Positions 5,860-12,444 of a stretch of 13,268 nt of DNA are shown here, in pieces. The stretch lies in the NCBI GenBank assembly GCA_949296785.1, contig CASFRQ010000080.1, forward strand, positions 1 through 13,268, in the 5' to 3' direction. Numbering within the stretch: position 1 is the stretch's first letter; every line of letters starts with the position of its first letter. Origin of the DNA: an uncultured Alphaproteobacteria bacterium (GTDB lineage: Bacteria > Pseudomonadota > Alphaproteobacteria > CASFRQ01 > SAAU01). Position numbers and translations under genes: made by a program. The notes under the pieces were generated by a model. The model saw only the letters and a program-made list of their open reading frames with translations, searched no databases and was not told the DNA's origin.

Positions 5860-8016
5860 ATGCTGAGGCAGTACGAACTCATTGAACGGGTAAAAGCTTA
5901 CGATCCGAATGTGGATGAGGAGGGCCTCAGTCGTGCATATGTTTTTGCGATGAAAATGCATGGGCAGCAAAAACGGGATTCCGGGGATCCTTATTTTTCC
6001 CATCCTGTGGAAGTCGCCGGCATTTTAACGGAATATAAACTGGACTACGCGACGATTATCACCGCGCTTCTCCATGACACGATTGAAGATACCAGTGCTT
6101 CCCATGCCGATATAGAAAACCTGTTTGGCAAAGAGGTTGCTACCCTTGTGGAAGGTGTGACGAAACTTTCCCGCATTCAGTTGCAATCCGAAAAATCAAA
6201 ACAGGCCGAAAACCTGCGTAAATTAGTTTTGGCCATGTCCGAGGATATCCGCGTTCTTTTGGTCAAACTGGCGGACAGAGTGCATAATATGCGGACTCTG
6301 CACTTTATCAAGGATCCGCAAAGGCGCTACCGCATCGCGAAAGAAACTTTGGATATTTACGCGCCTTTGGCCGAACGGCTCGGCATTAACAAGATGAAGG
6401 ATGAGTTGGAGGATTTGGCCTTTAAGGAAATCCATCCGGAACAATATGCCTCCATTCAGACGCGCCTGAATTTTCTGAGGGAAAAAGATTCCAACCTCAT
6501 TCCCAGAATTATTGAAAAATTCACGGAAGACATGAAAGATACCGGCCTGGACTTCAAAATTTACGGCCGTGAAAAAAAGCCGTATTCCATCTGGCGTAAG
6601 ATGGAAAATCAAAGCATCACTTTTGAACAGATATGCGATATCATGGCTTTCAGGATTATCGTTCCGACGGTGGCCGACTGCTATCATACATTAGGCGTTA
6701 TCCATACGAAATATCCGATGGTACCCGGCCGGTATAAAGACTACATTTCCACACCGAAACCAAACGGTTATCAATCTTTGCACACAGGTGTCATCGGCCC
6801 TTTTAAACAACGGGTAGAGGTACAAATCAGAACGCCGGAAATGCACGAGGTGGCCGAACTGGGCGTTGCCGCACATTGGCAGTATAAGCAAAAGGATTTT
6901 AAAGCCGACGGCAAACAGTTCCGTTGGTTGCGCGAACTGGTGGAGTTGTTGGAACAATCCAGCGACCCGAACGAATTTTTGGAACACACCAAAATGGCCA
7001 TGTATCAGGACCAGGTGTTCTGCTTTACGCCGAAAGGCGACCTGATAGAGCTTCCCAAAGATTCCACGCCCGTGGACTTTGCCTACGCCGTCCATTCGGG
7101 GGTGGGGGATCATTGCGTCGGGGCGAAAATCAACGGAAAAATCGTTCCTTTAAGAACGCCTCTGGCCAACGGAGACCAGGTGGAAATCCTCACTTCCAAC
7201 GCACAAACGCCGTCCGCCGAGTGGGAAAGGTTTGTCGTTACACCGAAAGCAAAATCCGCCGTTCGCAAATTTATCCGCCAACAACAAAGAGAAATGTTTA
7301 TAGCGGGAGCCATGAGTCAATTACAAAAATTGTATCAGGCGAACAAGCTGGATTATGCCGAGAAAAAAATTACGGAAGAAGCCGAATCAATTCTTTCTTC
7401 TTTCAAACAGGAAACCGTACAAGACTTGCTTATTGCCATCGGGGCGGGTCTTATCTCCTCCAAAGAGGTTTTTGAAAAAATCCATCCGGAAGTCAAGACA
7501 ACTTTTCAAAAAGTCGTCAATGTCTTTAAGAAAAACAAAAAGCCGACCGGACGCTACAATGAGCCCATCAAAGGCCTTGTTTCCGGATTGGCTGTCAATT
7601 ATGCGAAGTGTTGCCACCCTCTGCCGGGGGACAAGATTGTCGGCATCGTCAATACCGGAACGGGCGTTACCATCCACACGGAAGACTGTCCTGTCTTGAA
7701 AAAATATACAAAAGAGCCGGAACGATGGATGGAAGTTTCTTGGGATGACGAAGCGCTTAGTCGTTATAATGAAAAAGGATTCGCCGTCCGCCTGCGAATT
7801 GTCTTAAAAGATACACCGGGTGCTTTAGGTGCCATATCCAATATTGTCGCACAGAACAAAGGGAATATCACCGCGCTGAATACAGTCAACAGTACGGGCG
7901 GTTTTATTGAAATAAACATGGATATTGATGTAATGAGCGCCGCTTCTTTGGAGGATATCATCACAGCGTTTAACGCTTCCGCTCTCGTCAGCTTTGTCCA
8001 AAGGGTGAAGTCATGA
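5860..8016 (+). CDS. spoT: Bifunctional (p)ppGpp synthetase/hydrolase (Rel/SpoT, RSH long form)
   Basis: Makes and degrades the stringent-response alarmone (p)ppGpp. The 718 residues show the complete long-RSH layout. The HD hydrolase domain has H48, H72-D73, E76-D77 and D139 in KLADRVHNMRTL. The synthetase domain (~232-345) carries RYKD (291-294), the RxKD motif of Mn-dependent bifunctional enzymes rather than the ExDD of RelA, then PNGYQSLHT and the catalytic E320 in VEVQIRT. TGS is at ~384-445, the Cys/His-rich conserved region has C584, C585, H586 and C610, and ACT is at ~641-718. All hydrolase and synthetase key residues I can check are present, so it should be active both ways. The start follows AGAGGG, which lies in a hairpin (5831-5855). 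The last 4 nt overlap acpS (ATGA), indicating translational coupling. It could equally be named rsh or relA. Confidence 0.97.
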   Translation: MLRQYELIERVKAYDPNVDEEGLSRAYVFAMKMHGQQKRDSGDPYFSHPVEVAGILTEYKLDYATIITALLHDTIEDTSASHADIENLFGKEVATLVEGVTKLSRIQLQSEKSKQAENLRKLVLAMSEDIRVLLVKLADRVHNMRTLHFIKDPQRRYRIAKETLDIYAPLAERLGINKMKDELEDLAFKEIHPEQYASIQTRLNFLREKDSNLIPRIIEKFTEDMKDTGLDFKIYGREKKPYSIWRKMENQSITFEQICDIMAFRIIVPTVADCYHTLGVIHTKYPMVPGRYKDYISTPKPNGYQSLHTGVIGPFKQRVEVQIRTPEMHEVAELGVAAHWQYKQKDFKADGKQFRWLRELVELLEQSSDPNEFLEHTKMAMYQDQVFCFTPKGDLIELPKDSTPVDFAYAVHSGVGDHCVGAKINGKIVPLRTPLANGDQVEILTSNAQTPSAEWERFVVTPKAKSAVRKFIRQQQREMFIAGAMSQLQKLYQANKLDYAEKKITEEAESILSSFKQETVQDLLIAIGAGLISSKEVFEKIHPEVKTTFQKVVNVFKKNKKPTGRYNEPIKGLVSGLAVNYAKCCHPLPGDKIVGIVNTGTGVTIHTEDCPVLKKYTKEPERWMEVSWDDEALSRYNEKGFAVRLRIVLKDTPGALGAISNIVAQNKGNITALNTVNSTGGFIEINMDIDVMSAASLEDIITAFNASALVSFVQRVKS

Positions 8017-8447
8017 TTTTGGGAATCGGTATTGATCAGGAAGAAATCGGCAGAATAGAAAAAGCTATTAACTCTTTTGGCAATCGTTTTTTAAAGCGAG
8101 TATTTACTCCTCATGAAATCGCGACCGTTTCAAAACGGGCGGAACAACAAAAACGGTTTTGCGCCTATACAGCGCGATTCTGTGCCAAGGAAGCTTGTTC
8201 CAAGGCGCTGGGATGCGGCATTGGAAAAAAAGCTTCCTGGCGGGATTTTGAGGTCAGAAACCTCCCCTCCGGCCAACCGGAACTGTTCATAACAGGGTGC
8301 GCTTTAGACAGGCTGCGGGAAAAATGCCCTCAGGGATATGAGGCAAAAATTCATCTTTCTTTATCGGATACAAAGCAGACGGCACTGGCCTTTATTGTCA
8401 TTGAAGCGGTAAAAATTCGTTCGGAAAATGAAAAGATGAAGTCATGA
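8013..8447 (+). CDS. acpS: Holo-[acyl-carrier-protein] synthase
   Basis: Transfers 4'-phosphopantetheine from coenzyme A to a serine of acyl carrier protein, activating it for fatty acid synthesis; Mg-dependent trimeric cytosolic enzyme. The N-terminus reads MILGIGIDQEEIGRIE, with the metal-binding D8. RFCAKEACSKALG carries the second metal ligand E60, and the C-terminal half has the HLSLSD strand (H114, D119), equivalent to HVTLAD of E. coli. The length, 144 residues, is slightly above the usual ~125 because of a charged tail after FIVIEA (KIRSENEKMKS type). It starts inside the spoT stop codon (ATGA, 8013-8016) and its own stop is also ATGA (8444-8447), coupling it to a tiny downstream frame. 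Both junctions share the 11-mer TGAAGTCATGA. The order spoT-acpS is common in alphaproteobacteria, often with lepB and rnc next. Confidence 0.95.
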   Translation: MILGIGIDQEEIGRIEKAINSFGNRFLKRVFTPHEIATVSKRAEQQKRFCAYTARFCAKEACSKALGCGIGKKASWRDFEVRNLPSGQPELFITGCALDRLREKCPQGYEAKIHLSLSDTKQTALAFIVIEAVKIRSENEKMKS

Positions 8448-8497
8448 CTAAAGTAAAAGCGGTCTATAAAACGCTTCACGGCCATATCGGAAAATAA
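8444..8497 (+). pseudogene. 17-codon ORF coupled to acpS, possible 5' remnant of a lost operon gene
   Basis: The ATG overlaps the acpS stop codon as ATGA, the same arrangement as spoT-acpS, but the frame ends after 17 codons (MTKVKAVYKTLHGHIGK) and then another stop comes 9 codons later (in between, FVQTVYILK). In many alphaproteobacteria the next gene here is lepB (signal peptidase I). Its N-terminus is a short basic stretch before a membrane helix, so a truncated lepB start is conceivable, but 17 residues are too few to show homology. AT-rich island sequence begins immediately after. It could also be a meaningless frame. Confidence 0.3.
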
Positions 8498-8575
8498 TTT
8501 GTCCAAACTGTTTATATCTTAAAATAACACTTTTATTTAATCTGTTTGATATCCTGTTTAAAAATCCGAGCACCA

Positions 8576-8618
8576 AAAAACAACAAAAGGTTGTTTTTGC
8601 TGTGAGATATGCTAGAAT
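8576..8618 (+). promoter_or_regulatory. Extended -10 promoter with an inverted repeat over its -35 box
   Basis: -35 TTGTTT (8591-8596), a 16-bp spacer and an extended -10 TGCTAGAAT (8610-8618), 25 bp before the ATG at 8643. The -35 box lies in the right arm of a perfect 9-bp inverted repeat, AAAAACAAC (8576-8584) and GTTGTTTTT (8590-8598). This may be an operator. Alternatively it may act as a weak AT-rich terminator for the acpS transcript, although no separate T-run follows. Confidence 0.5.
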
Positions 8619-8642
8619 AGCTTATCTTTAACGGAGAGAAAA

Positions 8643-9077
8643 ATGAAACTGATTTCAAAAGATGCCTTAATTTTGGGTGGATGGGCTGTTGCTTTGGAGG
8701 CTCCTCTGTCTTATCTTCCACAAGAGGGGATAATATCTGATATTATTTTTGTTATTGATACAGCCTTTTTTATTTGCCTACTTTTTCTTCTTTTTAACAA
8801 AGTTCCCTCTTTTATACAAAAAACACAAGAAAAGTTTCCGACTCTTGCTTTTTTGCTGTCTTGCATCGGGTGGTACGCTTATGTCCATATTTTTATCGGT
8901 ATCGGCGGGATGATTTATTTGTTTCAAAATGAAGAAAGATTGGAGGATATTGCTTTCTTAACCCAAATGAATAACTTTATGACCTATGTTTCTTACTTCT
9001 TTACGACTCTCGTTGCCTTATCTTTCCTCGGCGGCGTTATTTACCTTATAAAGAATAAAAATAAAAAATATTCTTGA
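8643..9077 (+). CDS. Small integral membrane protein, unknown
   Basis: This 144-residue protein is not recognised as a family. Hydrophobic segments are seen at ~31-52, ~66-94 (long, possibly a re-entrant or split helix around GWYAYVHIFIGIGGM) and ~112-136; the N-terminal ~8-24 is moderately hydrophobic. The C-terminus is a basic lysine-rich tail, which by the positive-inside rule points to a cytosolic C-terminus. The start has GGAGAG (8633-8638) 4 nt before the ATG and a convincing promoter. Its stop codon overlaps the -35 box of the next transcription unit. It is the first gene of the AT-rich island after acpS. Neither an immunity, holin nor transport role can be assigned from sequence alone. 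Confidence 0.7.
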   Translation: MKLISKDALILGGWAVALEAPLSYLPQEGIISDIIFVIDTAFFICLLFLLFNKVPSFIQKTQEKFPTLAFLLSCIGWYAYVHIFIGIGGMIYLFQNEERLEDIAFLTQMNNFMTYVSYFFTTLVALSFLGGVIYLIKNKNKKYS

Positions 9078-9102
9078 CAAGAATTAAATGAGATGATATA
9101 TT
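9074..9102 (+). promoter_or_regulatory. Near-consensus sigma70 promoter
   Basis: TTGACA (9074-9079), exactly 17 bp, then TATATT (9097-9102), overlapping the stop codon of the preceding gene. This is among the best promoter matches in the window. The expected start is around 9109, only about 22 nt before an intrinsic terminator hairpin. Confidence 0.75.
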
Positions 9103-9108
9103 TTGATA

Positions 9109-9159
9109 TACTACCTCGTGAGGTGGGACTAAAAGAGTTTTATTAAAAACTCTTTTTTT
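9109..9159 (+). ncRNA. Candidate ~50-nt small RNA or attenuated leader
   Basis: Starting from the predicted start site, the transcript would fold a 6-bp hairpin, CTACCT (9111-9116) with AGGTGG (9121-9126, one T-G pair), loop CGTG. It then runs through a 4-nt spacer into an 11-bp terminator stem ending in T7. There is no open reading frame with a ribosome binding site inside. This compact promoter, hairpin and terminator cassette is what a short independent RNA looks like, but it may equally be an attenuator before the gene at 9232. No known RNA family was recognised. Confidence 0.45.
9131..9159 (+). terminator. Rho-independent terminator (first of a tandem pair)
   Basis: Perfect 11-bp stem AAAAGAGTTTT (9131-9141) with AAAACTCTTTT (9146-9156), 4-nt loop ATTA, and further T residues up to 9159. 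It ends the short RNA and any read-through from the membrane protein gene upstream. Confidence 0.75.
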
Positions 9160-9167
9160 ATTTAAGC

Positions 9168-9204
9168 GCTTCTTTTTTCAAAATTGAAAAAGGAAGCTTT
9201 TTTT
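9168..9204 (+). terminator. Rho-independent terminator (second of a tandem pair)
   Basis: Stem GCTTC...GAAGC (9168-9172 with 9193-9197) extended inward through one T-G pair and an A/T stretch to 12-13 bp, loop AAAT, then TTTTTTT (9198-9204). It begins only 8 nt after the first terminator and lies 27 nt before the start codon of the next gene, inside its leader. Transcription of that gene must read through both or start just downstream. Confidence 0.7.
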
Positions 9205-9231
9205 ATAACTTTAATTTTTATGGAGAATATT

Positions 9232-10086
9232 ATGTATAATAAAAATCAATTTCCAGTAAACTGGAACACACGAGAAATTCTGCAATCACAAATTCCTGAA
9301 GAGGAAAATTTCTTATCATTCAGTCCTTATGATTCTGACTTAAGATTAGACTTAAAATATAATATGAATCAAAGTACGATGAAAGATAAAATAAATAACG
9401 GCCAATGGCCTTCTTTACAGGAAATAAACAAATTCAATGAAACACAAAACAGAATTTTATATGAAAAAGAAAAAATGAAGGAGAAAACAACTCCTCAGAC
9501 AGAAGAGGAAGATTCTTAGCTAGATACTTTACAAGATGCCGGAACTTCTTTTTTACAAGGTACCACTTTTGGCTTGCAAGATGAATTTAACGGTATTATG
9601 GGAGCTTTAGGTTATGCAATTGCAGATGTGTTAACTGGCAGAATGCCTACAAAAGAAACATTAGTAAGCGGATATGTTAAAGCACGTGATGAAGAAAGAG
9701 AGAGATACGAAAAAGCTCAAGAAAGAAGCCCCATGGCTAGTTTAGCAGCAGAAACTACTTCTTCACTTATTTCACCATTTAACAAAGTTTTAAGTATATC
9801 TAAAATACCTGGACTAAATTCTAAAATGGTAGGTTATGCAAATGATGGAGTATCTGCTTTAGTATCTGGTTTTGGACACGGAGAAGGAAATACGCAAAGC
9901 CATTTAGAATCTATAAAAGATGAGATATTTAATACAATTCTAGGAAATATTTTAATAGAAGGAGGTTCTAAAGGTTTATCAAAAACAAAAATACCTTCGC
10001 ATTTTACAGGGAAACAAAAAGATATTTTTAATGATATAATAAAAACATTTCCTTCTATTATAAGAGATGATAGAATGAGAATGTAA
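9232..10086 (+). pseudogene. Phage-associated structural-type protein split by an in-frame TAG
   Basis: Two frames, 9232-9516 (95 residues) and 9520-10083 (188 residues), lie in the same reading frame, separated only by TAG at 9517-9519. The downstream half lacks a good ribosome binding site or nearby ATG. It contains a pattern I know from phage and prophage tail or virion-associated proteins: QGTTFGLQDEFNGIMGAL, then GYVKARDEERERYEKAQERSP, then MASLAAE, followed by a Gly/Ala-rich segment with GFGHGEG. The upstream half is polar, Asn/Glu-rich and unrecognised. The start is ATG 9232, after GGAG at 9222-9225; an upstream TTG at 9184 lies in the terminator and is rejected. Codon use is much more AT-rich (TTA, ATA, AAA) than in the housekeeping genes, which points to transfer. 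The likely cause is CAG to TAG mutation; TAG suppression or recoding is possible but less likely. Confidence 0.65.
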
Positions 10087-10108
10087 TTTTAAAATCTTTG
10101 GAGGGGCA

Positions 10109-11011
10109 ATGACCTTAGAATACTATATTTCCAGCTTGATTTTTTTATTAATCGCTTTGTTTATTTTACAAAACATAATTTACATTTTATTCAAAGCCAG
10201 TATGCCTAAAAAAAAAGTCTTGCCCCTTTCATATTTTTTAACCTACGGATTTATCGCCTTTTTTTCTATTGTTCTTTATATCCAAAATAAAGATTACATC
10301 AATGCCAAAATGCTGCTTTTCATCCTTCTGATGGCTGCTATTTGTTTAACACTTTTGACTTTTCAGGAAAAAATATGGAAGAGGGATAAAGTGCCTTCAG
10401 CGGAACAAATGCCTGAGCAGGAAAAGCAATCGGCCTCTCCTGAAAAAAAAGAACCGGAAGATCCCTTGAAAGATTTTTATATTCTGGATTTTTTATTTAA
10501 CAGGAAAAGATATAAAGCTTTTATACAATCTAAATCAAAAATATACTCTACAACAAAATTTATATATTCCTTTAGATTTTATTTACTTTTTTTTACAACA
10601 TTTATGTTTTTATCTATGCAAAACTCTTTCACTCCTTATTTTGAGGTAAAAAAACCCGTTTATGTATTGTACCTACAATTTCCACCTTTTGTTGTCTTGT
10701 TAACTCCGCTTTTTTATCTGATATATAAAGGATATTTAAGTGCTCTATATTTATTATTCTTTTTATATTGTTTTTATTTTCCTGAAATGAAATTAGGACA
10801 TGAACAAGCCAAAACAGTCAGACAAAAAGTCCCTTTTATTCCTACTTATTTTGTTATTATGACTTTCTTTTTCCCGAATTTTACCTTGGAAAGGTTGGAA
10901 AACAGAAAAAATCCGCGTCGGCATGATTTCAAAAAAGATTTACGCGGCGCGTTCATAACCTTCTGCGGGAGTTACTTTATTTGGTTTGCCTTTTGGTCCC
11001 TTCTCAAATAA
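10109..11011 (+). CDS. Polytopic membrane protein, unknown
   Basis: This 300-residue protein is not recognised. About eight hydrophobic segments are visible: ~7-28, ~38-58, ~66-84, then a charged cytosolic-type loop (~85-145, rich in Glu, Lys and Pro), ~152-170, ~182-207, ~209-225, ~243-258 and ~281-297. Basic clusters flank several segments. A strong GGAGGGG precedes the ATG. The gap from the split phage-type gene is 22 nt, so the two are probably co-transcribed. Composition is uneven: the 5' ~380 nt and the last ~130 nt resemble the chromosomal backbone, while ~10500-10860 is very AT-rich. The gene ends just before a bidirectional terminator that closes the island. It could be a transporter-like or phage-defence membrane protein, but nothing specific supports either. 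Confidence 0.65.
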   Translation: MTLEYYISSLIFLLIALFILQNIIYILFKASMPKKKVLPLSYFLTYGFIAFFSIVLYIQNKDYINAKMLLFILLMAAICLTLLTFQEKIWKRDKVPSAEQMPEQEKQSASPEKKEPEDPLKDFYILDFLFNRKRYKAFIQSKSKIYSTTKFIYSFRFYLLFFTTFMFLSMQNSFTPYFEVKKPVYVLYLQFPPFVVLLTPLFYLIYKGYLSALYLLFFLYCFYFPEMKLGHEQAKTVRQKVPFIPTYFVIMTFFFPNFTLERLENRKNPRRHDFKKDLRGAFITFCGSYFIWFAFWSLLK

Positions 11012-11074
11012 AAATGGCTTGAATATCTCTGGGAAAATGAAAAGTATCCAGATACTGAGAAACATTTTTACCTC

Positions 11075-11126
11075 AAAAAAACCGGCTGCGTTTCCATTCT
11101 TACGGCAGCCGGCTTTTCTATTTTTT
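11075..11126. terminator. Bidirectional Rho-independent terminator between convergent genes
   Basis: GC-rich stem CCGGCTGC (11082-11089) with GCAGCCGG (11105-11112), extendable inward by GT/AC with a bulge. On the plus strand it is followed by CTTTTCTATTTTTT. On the minus strand it is followed by seven T (complement of 11075-11081). It serves the plus-strand membrane protein gene (stop 11011) and the minus-strand AMIN-like gene, whose stop codon is only about 20 nt from the stem. Confidence 0.85.
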
Positions 11127-11131
11127 ACCAT

Positions 11132-12265
11132 TTAAGGAATAAACATAAAACCGTTTTCGGACGGAACTGCCTCAAAGTATTCTGTCTTTGAAATAAAAAC
11201 AATTCCTCGTTCCGACGGAAGCGTTTCCATAAAATCGTAAGAATATTTATCTTTCAGAAAATCTTTTGAAGACGGAAGGACAATAATCTCGTTTCCGACA
11301 ATCGGATCCAAAAAACGAATGGGAGCGGTATGCTCATCTATTTCCAACTCAACCCCTTTTTCCGAAGAAAGAATAAAAGGAGACATATCCCTTCCCTTTT
11401 CAACAAAAAAGTCCTCTTGAGCAAAATAAACATCCCCGTTCGGAGCAGATTCAACAAAGCTGTAGGCAGGATTAACAGTTAAACGGACAATAAACGCCTC
11501 TTTATGAGGAAGCTGAATAATTTCCTGAATAGCGCCGTCCATACTGAAATAGGCCGGAATCTTGCGTTGTTCCTTGGAGGGGAAAACCATCCAGTAATAT
11601 CCGTCTTTATAGAAAAAAGCATAAAAATTGTCCGATTGCAAAAATCTTAAAATCGTGTACGGAATACCGTCCGGCGTCTGCGTATCTATAAAAGTATATT
11701 CCGCCTGTGTTTTATTTTGGGAAGAAGAAGCTCTTGTTTGCGGATTTTCCGTTTTTTGAACCGATGATGAAATATCCGTTTTTTCCCCGTTTTCTTTTAA
11801 AGTCTGCTTTTCGGGAGAGGGCCGCCGTTCTTCCGTTCCCACCTTTTTTCCAACAAGAGCATCATCTTTACTTTTCTTCTCCGTTTTACAGGACTGTTCC
11901 AATTCCGGCCAATAGAGATCAAAATAAAAAGCGCCTTTAACAGTATTATATTTCAAAAGCCTTTCTTCCGGATAATTTGAAATAATCAGGACGGTTTCGT
12001 TTTTTTCCATTTCAACGGAAATACGACGCAAAGAGGGCGCCAAAGTTTCATAAAGCTTTTTAACATCAATATCTATTGCTTTTTCAAACCGAATAACAGC
12101 ATAAGAAGGAAAGCGTTCTATAGAAAAAGGGATTTTTTCAGACGTATTAAAAACAATCCTGTCAAAACCGACATGGTGCCCAACTTTAATAACCGGCGTC
12201 GCCGCATGTCCAAGAGCCGCCATAAAAAAAACGGTGAAAATAAAAAACAAAAGACCTTTTTTCAC
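11132..12265 (-). CDS. Exported AMIN-like domain protein
   Basis: This 377-residue periplasmic protein has a clear signal peptide: basic MKKG, hydrophobic core ~5-18, cleavage likely after A21 (GHA-A). Residues ~24-105 have the AMIN-like beta pattern: VGHHVGFDRIVFNT, alternating hydrophobic strands, VIRFEKAIDID and VLIIS. AMIN domains bind peptidoglycan or place proteins at envelope complexes. A Lys/Glu/Ser-rich linker (~126-190) leads to a second beta-rich part (~190-377). Larger alphaproteobacterial proteins with a similar N-terminus often continue into TPR repeats; none is present here. The start is GTG at 12265 with GAGGAA 7 nt upstream. DUF4167 lies 179 nt upstream on the same strand, with a hairpin between. 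The domain call is from pattern, and the biochemical role is inferred. Confidence 0.65.
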   Translation of the reverse strand: MKKGLLFFIFTVFFMAALGHAATPVIKVGHHVGFDRIVFNTSEKIPFSIERFPSYAVIRFEKAIDIDVKKLYETLAPSLRRISVEMEKNETVLIISNYPEERLLKYNTVKGAFYFDLYWPELEQSCKTEKKSKDDALVGKKVGTEERRPSPEKQTLKENGEKTDISSSVQKTENPQTRASSSQNKTQAEYTFIDTQTPDGIPYTILRFLQSDNFYAFFYKDGYYWMVFPSKEQRKIPAYFSMDGAIQEIIQLPHKEAFIVRLTVNPAYSFVESAPNGDVYFAQEDFFVEKGRDMSPFILSSEKGVELEIDEHTAPIRFLDPIVGNEIIVLPSSKDFLKDKYSYDFMETLPSERGIVFISKTEYFEAVPSENGFMFIP

Positions 12266-12283
12266 AGCTGTTTCCTCATATAA

Positions 12284-12317
12284 AAATCCCTGCTTTTTAT
12301 AAATATAACAGGGATTT
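12284..12317 (-). terminator. Hairpin between the DUF4167 gene and the AMIN-like gene
   Basis: Perfect 9-bp arms AAATCCCTG (12284-12292) and CAGGGATTT (12309-12317), 16-nt AT-rich loop. On the minus strand the stem is followed by TTATATG, so the run of T is only partly outside the stem. It may be a weak terminator after the DUF4167 gene or a leader structure ending about 20 nt before the GTG at 12265, close to its ribosome binding site. Confidence 0.45.
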
Positions 12318-12444
12318 AAAAAAAATCATCTTTTATTTAAAAGAATTTGTATCTGTTCAGACACAGTTTCATGGGAAAAAACCGTTTTTTCTTAAAAAAA
12401 CCTCCTTTTTCGTCTGAAAACAGTCTTTTTTCACAAAAAAGAAA

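Noticed and set aside
6223..7677. Several long ORFs on both strands inside spoT
   Set aside because: Shadow frames of a fully conserved RSH gene.
8533..8721. 62-codon minus-strand ORF opposite the start of the small membrane protein gene
   Set aside because: It covers the promoter and start region of a better supported gene and has no ribosome binding site.
11044..11055. Short palindrome GTATC-CA-GATAC downstream of the membrane protein gene
   Set aside because: Only 5-6 bp arms near a strong terminator; no matching copy was seen at the other island end, so it is not supported as an attachment site.
12353..12423. Loose inverted repeat CTGTTCAGAC / GTCTGAAAACAG after the DUF4167 gene
   Set aside because: It has a bulge and a 49-nt loop in T/A-rich DNA; too weak to call a terminator or operator.
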